Source: Maylandia zebra (lineage: Eukaryota > Chordata > Actinopteri > Cichliformes > Cichlidae). From it: DNA of 64,000 nucleotides. Under the pieces are notes generated by a model. It worked only from the letters and a program-made list of their open reading frames with translations. It made no database searches and was not told the DNA's origin. Positions within the stretch are counted from its first letter, which is position 1; every line of letters begins with the position of its first letter. The position numbers and the translations under genes were made by a program. Positions 50,790 to 62,936 of this stretch are shown piece by piece. The stretch spans positions 5,261,029 to 5,325,028 of the forward strand of contig NC_135185.1 in NCBI RefSeq assembly GCF_041146795.1, read 5' to 3'.

Positions 50790-51745
50790 ACTGCAACCCT
50801 GTGAAAAACTAAGTACACAGCACAATCAATAGCTTGTGCAATCATTTAGCAGCAGTATGTTGAATGAATAGTTTTCTGTATGCCTTTATAAGTCTCTCAC
50901 ATCCCTTTGTAGGAATTTTTGTCCACTCTTCTTTAGAACGTTGCTTCAGTTCATTGAGGTTTGTGAACATTTGTTAATGCATACCTCTCTGTGATCAGGG
51001 TATGGTCTGCAATACCTTGATTCTGTTCTTATTCAGCTATAGTGTTGTAGATTTTCATGGTGTGCTTTGCACCATTACCCTGTTGCATGACCCAGTTTGG
51101 GTAAGCTTTAGCTGTCACACAGTCATGTTTGACTACAGAATACTAGTTCATGGTGGACCAGTTCAGATCCTGTGGCTGCAAGACAAGCTCAAATCATCAC
51201 CCCTCTACCACCGTGCTTGACAGTTAGAATAAGGCACACAGCTGATATGCTGTGTTTGGTTTTCTCTAACCATCGTGCTGTGCTTTATGGCTAAACATCT
51301 CCACTCTGATCTCATCTGTCCAAAGGACGTTGTTTAAGAAGTTTTGTGGTTTGTTTTGATGCAACTCTACAAACCTGAGCCATGCTGTCTCGTTTTTCTT
51401 AGAGAGAAGAGGTTTTCTCCGGGCAACACTTTGAAACAAGCCATATTTGTTGAGTATCTTTTTTTTAAAAATTGTACCTTCATGAACTTTAACATTTAAC
51501 ATGGTAATTGCGGCCTGTAGAGTCTAAAATGTAGCTCTTGTGATTTTTGCAAAAAACTCAAGACACATCCACCCCATTGCTAGCACACACCCAAATCCTC
51601 AAGACCAGCAAACTGCTCAAACTTCTGCTTTTATTGAGGTGCTCACACTTGCTAATGATCAACAACCAACTGCATTTGATCAGCAGCATGTAGCTATTCT
51701 TAATTCCTTAGAAAGCAGTAAGTGTATACTTAATTTTTTATAGGA
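50790..51745 (-). mobile_element. Decayed Tc1-like transposon, minus orientation
   Basis: The minus-strand frame 51502-51266 reads NKYGLFQSVARRKPLLSKKN, then NKPQNFLNNVLWTDE, the Tc1-type transposase core. It is clearly related to the + strand relic at 45.5 kb. The ends are inverted: CTGTGAAAAACTAAGTACAC near 50,792-50,811 and the complement of GTATACTTAATTTTTTATAG near 51,725-51,744. The 5' non-coding part matches the other copy around GCATGTAGCT/CTGCTGATCA. Stops and frameshifts interrupt the gene, so it is inactive. Confidence 0.8.
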
Positions 51746-51894
51746 CTGCATAGTATGTTTCAAGCTGGTATTCCTCTCATCCACAGCACTGCATTCCTGT
51801 ACATATTTGTGTGTGCATTTTTGTTCCCTTACTCCAGCTCCTTTCTTTCGGCCTTGCCATTGCCTGTTTGTTGACTTCCTGTCGTACAGCAGCT

Positions 51895-51941
51895 CCCTCC
51901 CTCCTCTTCCTCCTTCCCTCCCTCCCTCCCTCCCTCCCTTT
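51895..51941. repeat. (CCCT/CTTCC)n pyrimidine tract
   Basis: An approximately 47-base pure pyrimidine run, mostly CCCT tetramers. It is low-complexity sequence in ppp2r5e intron 1. Confidence 0.85.
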
Positions 51942-52610
51942 CGGTTGGTCTCCCTGTTGCTTGCTATGCACCCCTCCTCTCTCCTTCCTCCTTGTTCTTT
52001 AATCCCACCCTCACCAAGCCTGTTTGGATGTCATCTGTTCTCTTATGTAAGAGGCATGGGAGGAGAATGGCTTTGGTGCTTGGGTGCCATACGCCTGACC
52101 AGGCGGCATAGTCTTGCTCTCCCTCGTGTGTTGTGTAGTGTTGTCGCCATTAGCTGCTTAGTGAGAGAGAACGATTGAACGTGAGGCACTGATGGTTGTA
52201 CACAGGGATTCCAGTGGTCCTATCCACAGGTAAGAAAAGTAGTGTGGCTGTACAGTTTTTAGATTGTTCCGAATGTGACTAATCGCAATTTTGTCACTTT
52301 CAGTGGTGCTGCAGTGGAAAAGCACCAATTTGTACTGTTTACTTTTACCATTTGTGATGTAGCAGGTAGAAATTGAAATTAAGTCTTTGCCTTGTTTCTT
52401 TTTTATTTTATTTTATTTTTTGGAGCTGAATGATGCTCTTTGTCATCATAGCAGAGATTAAAACTTGTATTGCCTGAAATCATGAACACAAAGAGCTGGA
52501 AAGTCTCTCCATAATATTATGGTGGAATCTTGGAGCTGATATGGACCACCCTTGCCCATGCCAAAAAACCCCAAAACAGAGCAAGAATATTAAAATGTAA
52601 TATTATATAT

Positions 52611-52657
52611 TACTAGTAAAGCGCTGTACAAATACAGGCCATTTACCATTTGCCATT
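52611..52657 (+). repeat. Isolated 3' tail of a dispersed fish repeat
   Basis: ACTAGTAAAGCGCTGTACAA, then ATACAGGCCATTTACC, matches module B of the composite repeat at 17,476-17,552 (ACTAGTAAAGCGCTATATAA...ATACAGGACATTT). It is a strongly 5'-truncated copy, as expected for a retroposed LINE/SINE tail. Confidence 0.65.
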
Positions 52658-53397
52658 ATAAAAGACAGCTGGAAGTGCTGATTTAACCATTTATAAGAGT
52701 AAAACTTGATTATCCAAGAGGTGTCAAAGAGTACGTACGTCAGAGCTAGTCCACTTTCAGACATTAGCCGGGGATTATCGCTAAGTGCAGGTGATTTTTA
52801 GACGCCTCAGCCTTGCTTTGTCCGGTATCTGTAAGGCTCTGTACCCACAGCAACAGCACAGAGAACAAGTTGCAAGGTGTCAATTTGCAAGGTTTTTTGT
52901 CATGTTTATACTGTAGGGTATGTCAGCCTTGTGATAAAGCCGACATACTTTTTAGGCTCACATTTGAATAGTTTTGAAAGGCAAAACTATGGCAGGAAAT
53001 CTTTCAACAGAGAAAAAACAAACAAACCAAGTCTATCGTGTGTTGTCCTCGACCATAGTATTTTTTTTTTAAAGCAGAATTTTAAGTTTGTTAGCTGCCA
53101 GGCTGACTGATGCTAACCAACCACAGGAGAGATCAGTGTTTAGCTGGAGGTATTTTCCAAGACAGTGACAGTGCTGATGCCAAACAGAAGGCATTCACAC
53201 AGCTGGATCATTAACTGCTGAGTGACAATGAAAGTGAAGACCGTGAATAGTACTGACAGATGACTCTCTTGTCATATAATTGGTGTTGTCATTTGTGAAT
53301 CTGTGTATCCTGTTTGGCGTACAGTCATGACTTACATGACTGCACGCCAAACATTGAATTGTTACAATACTAGAATTTTACTGCCTGCTCGCTACCA

Positions 53398-53575
<178 letters not shown>

Positions 53576-55658
53576 GTTTTTAAAATAAAGATTTGAGCAA
53601 TGGTCTGCAGAAAATATATTCATGTACAGCCTTGTTTATTACTTGTGTTTCTGGTGACTTCTGGTGCATCATATTTCTGTTGCTTAAAGTTGATGAGCTT
53701 TGATTAAACTGTACTTGATTATGGACTCAAACAACTACATAGTTGATCCTGTTGTGCTTCTTTGTCAGTCTTTATGAGAATGATTGTGGAGGTTTGTTAG
53801 CGATATTGTTCATATGCGTACCTCATGGTGAGGGGAGGAGCTTTGTGCCTGATTAGCCTCAGTGGTGCTGTGTGAAGTTGTGTGTCAACTAGAGCAAGTG
53901 TTGCATCAGTACTGTTGTAAATGAATATCTACTCCAATGGTTTCTTGTATCTTATCTGGTAGATTGTGTTTTATTTTATTTTTTTATTTTTTTCCCTGGT
54001 TGACAAGTCTACTTATACACTCACTCAGAAATAATGAATATGACACGACTACCTTTGACTAGACCATCAAAGTCTGGCTTCATGTCTGATGCATGCAGCA
54101 CAGTGGACAGATGTTTAGCCGTCCCTTGGGATCTATTATGTGCTGTAGTTCGTCATAGAAAAAGCTTGTTTGTCTCTGTAAGTGAGCTGTTGAGGCTTTT
54201 GTTTTCCTTTTAGAATGTTGCGCGCTGCACTGAGTTAGCTCAGGGTAGTTCTGTCTATATTAAACCTATGTGCTAGTGCTAATTTGTTGTAGTTGTGCAA
54301 AACGTCTGGCTTGAAGCAGGGTCTCCATCTGCATTCAAATGATAAACAATGATAATAGATATTTGAAAGTTTACCTGGAAGATTGTGATGATTATCACTG
54401 ACAGCTGTCTTTGGATCTATTTGCCATATTTTTAAAGTAAGACCTTACAGTCTGTTGCGATTTTCAATTGCAAAACTATATATATATTTTTAAAAAAGAA
54501 CAAAGTAGTTTTGCATTACAACTTGAAAAGGGGAAAAACTGATTGCTCAATAGCAAGTTCTTTTATAGCTCGTTAAAACTTTTTTCATGGTTAAACTTGA
54601 GGCTTTGCCATTTGAAAATCTCCAGAACTTTTAATTGTCATCCTAGATTGACTGATTTTTGAATTTGGAAGCCCATGTCCTTGGGAGGACTCTGCCTTTT
54701 CTCCTGCTGACTGGCTCATTGTAATGTAAACAAACATATAGTCAGTCTGTAATGACAGTATGCTGTAAATGTGTACAAACTGTCCTAAACACTGACATCT
54801 TCAATCTAATGCTTAGCAGAAAGATGAGAGGACTGTAGTTTTGAGGCTGTTTTACCATATCTTCTTATATTCACAGTTGGCACTCTTGATTTTTATCTTC
54901 TTCCTCTTGTAGTTATATTGCATCAGTGCTGACAGTTTCATCACAGAGAACCACAGATGTACATGTTGCTTGTCTACAGTCATTATAACTACTATAGATT
55001 CTTTACTATGACGGACAGTAAGCGGTGCATCCTCAGGGAGCTTTTGAAAGGCTTCGACTATCCATATGAATGATGTGCGTATGTACGTGTTTGTACTGAA
55101 GTCCAAGCCTGTAGTAACTCTCCTCGCTCTGTTGTATACAAGGCTTGGTGGGCATGTTGTATGACAGCCTTTTGACTTTGACAGAACATTTGCTGCCAGC
55201 ACAGACCGCAGCCTGCAGCATCTCATTCATGTCTTATTATATAAGGATTTTTGTTAGCACTCTAATTTATGTCCTCTCAGCCACCCCATGCCATCCAGGT
55301 CAGTTAGTGATCAGGCTCTTTGTCCTCTCCTGAAATCAGAGTCCATTTAGCTTCCTAATGTCCTGAATAAACTAAAAATATTAGCCTCATGCTAACTAGC
55401 AGAGGCCAGTTTTGTTGTGGCTTGTGGTTGATATTGAGCTTTGTATTTTTCCCATGTACAGTACTGTTGCAAGAAGGAAGTGGGAGTACTAATGAAATAT
55501 GGTCAGTTAAAGGCAAACACACTCATATCTGACTAAATAGTTGTACTTTTCACATCTTTGATTAAATTAATTTCTATCTTTGTCTACGGGCTGAATTCCT
55601 GAGTTCTCAAAGAACAAGCTTTAACAGCAACAACCTCTATCCTGTGATTACTTATTAC

Positions 55659-56498
55659 TAGTGGTGCAACGGATCAAAAATCTCACGGTTCGGATTGGAT
55701 CACGGTTTTAAGTCACAGATTGGATCAATTGGATCAAGAGAAAAAATTAACATTTACTTATTCACTTATTGAAGTATTTTTTGCCTGTTAAAAACATTCA
55801 ACTCAAGACTCATTCCACGCAATTATTAAAAAAAAAAACTATGGTACAGTATAGGGCAGTATAGGGCTTTGTATCTACCACTCAATTCAATTCAGTTTTA
55901 TTTATAAAGCGCCAAATCACAAAAACAGTCGCCTCAAGGCGCTTTATATTGTAAGGTAGACCCTACAATAATACATACCGCTCATTATATCGCACTCCGC
56001 TGTGATATAATGAGCTGTCACGGTCACGTAGCTTTCCGTTGCCCTGGAGGTCTGCCCATTTGTAGTAGTTAGGCTAACAGAAGATGCCTGGGACGGTTCA
56101 GCCATAACTTTAAACTGTTCCTGCTCGTACATGCTTGAAACGATCTTGCCACTAAAGTGGACGCGCAACGGGATATCATAGCGTGTCTCAAGCACGTTCA
56201 TCATAGTTTAAACAACGGAATACGGCCTCCTGTCTGCAGCTAAACACCCCAGTAGCTTTTGTAATGACTTTAGCCCGGTCGGACTGGGCAGTAAAGGGCT
56301 GCTTAAATACCGCAATTTCCTCTGCTCCTCCACTTGGACGGCTAGCGCTGGCCATAACTATCGCTTGACAGACCCACCACGCACACCATACACATACTTT
56401 TTTTTTCTTCTTTTTCGAATCTTCGGATCACGTGCGTTCCGAACCGTGGAGTGGGATCGGTTCGGATTACGGATCAACCGTGATCCGTTGCACCACTA
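55659..56498 (-). mobile_element. hAT element (840 bp) with 8-bp TSD and transposase remnant
   Basis: The ends are TAGTGGTGCAACGGATC and, inverted, GATCCGTTGCACCACTA. Perfect 8-bp duplications CTTATTAC at 55651-55658 and 56499-56506 fit nTnnnnAn. Sub-terminal repeats of GGATCACGGTT/GGTTCGGAT are inverted. On the minus strand, an ATG at 56355 starts a hAT (ZBED-like) transposase remnant: QPFTAQSDRAKVITKATGVF, then after a frameshift NVLETRYDIPLRVHFS and TSRATESYVTVTAHYIT, down to about 55,980. The rest of the transposase, including the catalytic and dimerisation regions, is deleted. A module A repeat is nested at 55883-55973. Confidence 0.88.
55883..55973 (+). repeat. Truncated dispersed repeat nested in a hAT element
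   Basis: CAATTCAATTCAGTTTTATT, then AAGCGCCAAATCACAAAAAC and GTCGCCTCAAGGCGCTTTAT, is a shortened copy of module A at 17,267. It interrupts the hAT element close to the end of the transposase remnant, so it inserted after that element or was carried with it. Confidence 0.7.
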
Positions 56499-57786
56499 CT
56501 TATTACACTGGCGCAACAACGTTGAATCGTTTTTCTTCCAAAAAAATGTTTTTCCTGGATGTCTTGAGTGGTCCTTTTTAAGTCATGCTATAATACATGT
56601 AATTGGTCAGGGCCCAAAAGATGAGTTCATGACTTCATGCTCCTTCTAAGGTTATTTGAAACTTGTTGTGATGGTTCACATGTTGTCAGGATTCACACTT
56701 TATGGGGACACTGTGACAACTCAGGCTTCTAATCACTGTGTTTCCTTTAATTTAGGTTAAGATTAAGATCAGAACACAGTTCAGTTCACAGAAGTTGAGA
56801 AACTTTTCTATGCAACCGGGATGTTGTGTTTTGGTGTCTCTTTTCCTTCATTGGTATCTGAAGCAGAGTCTGCCAGCATCCCCCTGGATGACCTGGAAGA
56901 AGGAGGGTTTATTTGAGCTTTTTGGTTATTTTGCACCAGAAAGCATCATGTTGCAAGAACTTAAAAAATGGATCATGTCTTTAGTTTTTGGCCGAATTTG
57001 AATCATTGACAGTTTTACAGTTTTCTTCTCAGCCTCTGCCAGAGCAGCACATTTTTTGAAACTATTGGTTTTTCTTCGGACATTCCAGGCTGTCCATGCG
57101 CGCATTTGTTTTTTTTAAATGGATGTTTCATTGGTTTTGTTTGTATTTTTATAGGTTGTTAGCGAACTACCTGAACAACTGAATTGGCTAGTACACCAGC
57201 CTAACTGACACTAATGAAAATCTTAGCATGTTAGCTTGGTGTATGTATGAATATTTACTTGTTTGCAGAGTTAGGGTATCGTGCTTATATCAAAGGATGA
57301 CAGCAGATCTTTGAGCAGTGTGCATCATAGATGCTAATGTAACCAGAGGACCACAAAAACAGGGTTAGTTTGCAGATGTGAAACTTTGAGAAAAAGTTTA
57401 GCCCCATAAGAGGTTTAAAAAAAACAAAAAAAACAAAACAAAACAAAAAAACATCACCACACCCACATTTGTGGCCACCCTATGGATCTGTACCTCTGAC
57501 AGCCAAAAACAAATCCTGAGTGTGCTCTTCCAAACATGTGCTCCTGGGTGTGGTGCAGAAAAGTAGTCTCAAGTGTGACTTCTGCTGCGGCTTGTTTTTG
57601 TTGCTTGAGAAGTTAGTTTGTTAGATTCTTTTTTTAATTGTTATTTTAACATGCAATCAGCAGCCAGCACACACAGCAGTTGACATTTCCTCAGCTTCCT
57701 CCGACTGTGTCAATAGCTCGCAGCTGCAGAACCAGCTCCATTGTTGTCGGTGCCGCTGTGTATGTGTGTGTGTGGGTTTTGTGTGG

Positions 57787-57813
<27 letters not shown>
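57787..57813. repeat. T27 homopolymer
   Basis: An uninterrupted run of 27 T followed by AAAAAG. It may be the poly-A tail of a minus-strand retroposon, but no SINE body is recognisable next to it. Confidence 0.9.
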
Positions 57814-57819
<6 letters not shown>

Positions 57820-58626
57820 TTGTGTGTGTGTTTGAGATACTTTGATGGTCTTCTGGCAGGTAGGAGTGCCGCTTGTTTGTGTACTGTAACCATGCTTGAA
57901 CTGAAGTCTAAAGTGTCTCCTATGCTGGGAAAATGAGGCTGTCTGCTTTGGCTGCAGGAAAATGAACTCGTAGAGAGCTAAAACTGTAACAGGGGATGTT
58001 GTTTTTTTTCTTTTTTTTTCTATTTGCATGCGCTTACTATCAAAAAAAAAAGAACTCTTGACCTGCATGACCTTAGTGCACGAACACGCTCGCACACAAA
58101 AACTTGTAAATGTGCTTCCTGTGCCTTAAATTCAAACTGGAATGAGAATGCTTAATTTAAAGCCAATACTGGCATTACACTAATATAGGTTGTTTTTATA
58201 TATGTGTGTGTGTTTGTTACTTTTAAAAATAATTGTTTTAAGATGGGGTTATTTGATCTCTTATATGATTTTAAAGATTTTCTTTTTTTGCTTTCCATGC
58301 TGAAATTCTTGGAATAATTCAGAGCTTGAGAGAAATGATTTCTGGACAAATCACTACATTTCATTAACAAACCAGTAAATTTGAAAATAATTTCGAGCGA
58401 TGTCAACACACTGAAGCACATGGCTATCAACACAAGCTCGTGCAATTGGCTGAGAAGTGAGAGGAGGAGTGAGCGGTGACGGCACCAGCAGCATGATGAC
58501 TGACATTAAAAATGATCACAAATAAAGTGTTATGAAATGTAACTGTCCCATGAAAAAGTGTTGTGGTTAATCACTTTGGCTTTCTAAATTTGGAGCTTTC
58601 TGAACACGTCTAATGTGACTTCATCT

Positions 58627-58647
58627 CCCCCCCCCCCCCCCCCCCCC
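58627..58647. repeat. C21 homopolymer in a splice-acceptor tract
   Basis: Twenty-one consecutive C residues end 20 bases before the AG at 58666-58667 that opens the first conserved ppp2r5e coding exon, so the run forms part of the polypyrimidine tract. Its exact length in the assembly may be unreliable. Confidence 0.9.
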
Positions 58648-58671
58648 TCCTGTGTCTCTCTCAACAGGGCT

Positions 58672-58828
58672 ATGTCCTCGGCAGCCACCACAGCTCCCTC
58701 TGTGGACAAAGTGGACGGATTTTCACGGAAGTCTGTCAGGAAGGCCAAGCAGAAGCGGTCGCAGAGTTCGTCCCAGTTCCGCTCTCAGGGCAAACCTATA
58801 GAGCTCACGCCCTTGCCCCTGCTCAAGG
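58672..58828 (+). CDS. ppp2r5e: PP2A regulatory subunit B56-epsilon, first conserved coding exon (partial gene)
   Basis: The exon opens after TCTCAACAG at 58667. From ATG 58672 it encodes 52 residues plus one base of the next codon, with donor CAAGG|gtaagt. The peptide contains [20 protein letters not shown], then [15 protein letters not shown], almost identical to the N-terminus I recall for mammalian PPP2R5E. B56-epsilon is a regulatory B' subunit that directs the PP2A core enzyme to substrates carrying LxxIxE-type motifs, in the cytoplasm and elsewhere. The rest of the HEAT-like repeat domain (about 410 aa) lies beyond the right edge; I found no further exon before 64,000. The basic Lys/Arg run after residue 20 is typical of the epsilon subunit. 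The start is placed at this ATG because it matches the family; an in-frame upstream extension is possible. Confidence 0.94.
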
Positions 58829-59827
58829 GTAAGTAGAAACACATGTTTGCGTGTATGTGAGAGAAATCTGTGGTTTGTGGGGTGAGAGGCACAAGGGATG
58901 ATGACCAAATCAAATACAAGTAACATCTAAAAGGCCCCTCTAGCTTTGCTTCTGTTAATCTAATTGTACTGAATTTGAACCCTGGTTCACTGACTCAGTT
59001 TCATTGCGTGTAATGTACACAAAAGTGTTATTATATTCAGACATTTTCATATTTCACAAGTATATTTTTTCAAAATTAATGACTAAATTAATGTAACATA
59101 AATGTCTGGATATAGGCTAGTCTAGCATTAATCAATCAGCTGAAATAACAGCTGTGATGAGCACTCGAAATCAACATAAACTAATGCTGAAGATCCAACA
59201 GTTGATAAGTCATGACTGGAATATTATTTTCACCACTATATAAGCTAACTGGATATGCTTTGCCTCTATATCTGTTACACTAGTCAGAGGCTCTTTCAGG
59301 GACTTCCTCTTTTTCACATTTTTATGTGTTAAATAATTTGATGACAGTGCCACATTAGCAAATAGCCTCCATAAACGCACACAGTTTGCAGTATTTTTTT
59401 GCAAAGAAATAGGGGATAAAATGTGCACGTCTACTCTTTGATGAAATGATACTAATGTTCTGAACATACAGCAGAGAAATTAAATGAAAGTAGGCTATCG
59501 ATCACATCACACAGGTATTCAACTAATACTAATAACAATGATGGTATTCATAGCATTGATCATTTGTATCAATCTGCCCACCCCAAGTGAAAACTAAGCC
59601 AGCAAATGGCAAATTTCCCCCATTATGCTTAAGCGGCTACAGCAGTAATTACTCAGAATACAGATTTGTTCTGATTAGTTAAAATCAAGCTGAGCAGAGC
59701 AGATGATAGTTATGTGTAAACCCATGAAGTTTGATATTTAGGTAAGTAAAATGTCTTAAATGTGAAGTGGAGATTCATTCGTGGTAGTGTTAAACTTCTC
59801 TTCAGGGTTTTCAGGGCTTTGGGTGTG

Positions 59828-59892
59828 GCACCCCCCCCCCTCTGGAAAAATTGGGGTGTTCTAAAACCTTTGACCAGTAGTGTATCTGACAG
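59828..59892. repeat. Terminal remnant of a Tc1/mariner-type element
   Basis: After a C-run, GTGTTCTAAAACCTTTGACC and AGTAGTGTA closely match the 'AAACTTTTGACCGGTAGTGTA' end found on many fish Tc1-like elements. Nothing else of the element is recognisable nearby. Confidence 0.45.
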
Positions 59893-61825
59893 AAAATAAG
59901 CAACTGCATGATGTTTTCACTTGTGAATAATTTGTGTGGACACCGTTCCTACCTTAAGTGCACAACACAGGCTTGTAAAAGGGGGACCTTCCAGGGGCTT
60001 TAAGCGTAGATGGCTCATTAAAACAGAAAGGTTTTTTTTTTTTTTTTAAATCATGACACTCACCTTCAATTTGTGTTTTGTCTCTGCCCATTGATGGCAA
60101 ATTTAGTAGCATTGCTCTGTATAGTCTGGTTGGTTTAGTTCTGTTTGAATGCAGCTGCTTTTCTATGCCAACTATTCTCTGTATGCGAGTGTTTTATTAG
60201 TGACATGTCTAGACAGGCAGATCATTTCGATGATTGCAGAGAGCAGGTTGGTGCTAGAGGACGACCTGTACAAGTTATACAAGACCCATTCTAAAATTTA
60301 CTGTGGTATTAAGACAGTCCACCTTAAAAATAATCTTATTTTATTGTCACAAGTAGTCATGGATTACTCAGTTGCTCTGCCCGATTCTGCTCAGGTCAGC
60401 TGGTTGTTGAGTTTGTGGGTTTTAAAGCATGTGTCTTACCAAGAGGGAAGTGGCCTCTGTTTGGCACGCTGTGTGACATCAACAGTCATAACAGAGTTGA
60501 AGGGTGTTTCCCCCGTCTCTTCTTTACTTTGAGTTTTCATTCATTATAAGTTTGCGATACCACTATATCAGCAAATGTCTAATACTGGCTAAAAAAATCA
60601 GTCTAAAGATGTTCTCATTAAATGCAAGATGTATGTGAGGAATAAGAAGATCATAGGTTAAAATATGAGGAATCTTCTGATTCCTCAAATGGTTTAATAA
60701 TAATATACCCTAAGCTTGTTCTTGTTATATGTAGCTATTTGGCTGTCATGATGAAATGGACTTAACATTTGAACTGCCTTGAACAGAGATTGGCTCCTCA
60801 CATTTTGTTTAAGCAAGAGGTTTTTTCAAGTTTAAAGTTGGAAACATGGATACATTTTCAGTTATCATAGAACCGCTGAGAAAGTCCAGAGGCTCAGGTT
60901 AGGAGGAACTGGCAAAGATCGATTTAAACGGATCTACACCCATATGTATGTTTTTGATCATGCCGCATTATAAGGGCATTTTCTCTAAATTGTTCGATAA
61001 AGAGTCTCAGTGTATTAATAAGTAATGGAATGTGTTCAAACGTCACATCTCATATAACTTTAACCTGCATTGTGACATGCTAAGTGAATAAGGCATCTGT
61101 GCTATGTAGCTGGGTGTAGTAATACACAATGTGTTACACTGACGTTTCACCTGAGTAAATACAACAGTGTGGTGGTGTGGTTTGGTAGTGACAGCAGGAA
61201 TGCTGTCAGACAGAAACCAGACAGATCCTCCTCCTCTCTGAGACTGAGGGAAAGTCACTTCATAGCTCCATCTCAGGATGCAGGAAGAGGCAGAAGTGAC
61301 TGATGAAGGCAGCTGAAGATAACAGTAGGCTCTCTTGTCTTAAAACTATGTTAAGGTCATCGTCTATTACACATTAAACTAACAAGTTACTACACTTGGT
61401 GCACTGAGTTAATCATAATCTCTGTGCTAACTGTCAAATGGTTCTGTTCTCTTATCTCATAGAAGCTTATATTCAGTGACACCTGTGCTGTATATGTAGA
61501 CTCTGTCAGCACACAGCAACACGCTTGATCTCCAAACCTGTGTTGATTACTGTGGTTTCCATGAGCTGCAGATATTTTTAGTAAAGAGGTATAGTCTGTC
61601 TGCTAAAGAGAGAAGCAAAAACATCAGGGTAGTTCTAAATGTTTCAAAGAAATGCAGAACTAAATTTAATAGAAAGCCATGCTTCATTTCCTTTTTTGGA
61701 AAAGCAGAACAGCAAATCCACCTGGACAATGATAATATTAGGAAATAAAAAACAAGAAACAGAGCAGGTAAGAGTGCTTCAGGTGAGGTCGCAGACTAAA
61801 CTTCACCTTGGTATACCCTTGGTTT

Positions 61826-61888
61826 TTTAGTGTGCTTTATAAATAAAGTTTATTCTTCTTCTTCTTATTATTATTATTATTAAATAAA
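61826..61888 (+). repeat. LINE-like 3' tail with (TTC)n(TTA)n
   Basis: GTGTGCTTTATAAATAAAG is followed by TTC and TTA trinucleotide repeats. This 'TTTATAAATAAAGTTTATTATT' arrangement is the usual 3' tail of L2-type LINEs in fish. The body of the element is not recognised upstream. Confidence 0.45.
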
Positions 61889-62936
61889 ACATGCTGAAGG
61901 TGGGACACATGACGTCCACTCAGTCGCCATGAATTCACGGTGGGAGTTACCCTCTCTGGAATACATCGGAAGTCACACAGACTTTGAACTAGGGACGTGG
62001 TGGTTAGAGGAGACTGTTGATGTGTAGAAACAGCTTCAGTGATAAATACAATTAGAACCATAGTGTGTGGAACCACAGTTATGGTGTCAGAGAGGAATCC
62101 CCCTTCTCAAGTGTTTTTGTGCAGTGAAGCCGTTAAAAAGCAGCAAGTGTACAGCGGATCATATTTCCTGTACTGTTTTTGCAAAAGGCTCTGCTTTCTT
62201 CTTCAAAAGGTTGCTTTCAGGAAATTCTGTCCTGTTGTCCTCCCAGTAAACCACCACTGCAAAAAATGCTGGAATCATCTGATAGAGTAGGTTGATAATT
62301 AAACAGCAGCACCACTCAGTGTGACCTCAGGTCCTCGAGTACGTGGTTGATACGATTAGTGATTTAAACCATACCCAGTAACCTGTGAGTCAGTTTCTTT
62401 TTTAAAAGTGACAACCCAGATGCAATTTGTTCTTTAAACAGTCATAAATTCTTTGGGATTTACATTGACAATTAAATATCAAATGCTTTTACAATTAAAC
62501 CTGTCCTTACCAATGATGTCCTTATTGACTTGATCAGTCTTTTAATATTTTGTATCTCCTCAAAGAGAGTCACATCCAGTACTTACTTTAGATTTATCAA
62601 AATGTTTTAACACTGACGTGCATGTTTAGCTCTGATACTGACAGCGTAGTTGCCACAGTAATAATTATGACGCGTTTTCACCGTCTGTTTAAAACACTTC
62701 TCAGGTTTTTGGCTATACTGACACGATAACATCACACAGTTGCTTACTTGTCGGCACCAAATCCACGATACAAATCTCTTAACTCTTAAATAACCTTGTT
62801 TTTTTTCCACTCCTTATTCTGATGCTCAGTTTAAGCTTAAACAAGGCCATCTTTACCATGTCTAACATACCTGAAAGGATTGAGTTGCTGCCGTGTGATT
62901 GGCTGATTAGATATCTGTGTTAAGAGGTGTACCTAA

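Noticed and set aside
60149-60532. 127-codon open frame in ppp2r5e intron 2
   Set aside because: No known domain, no coding-like composition and no convincing splice sites; chance is likely.
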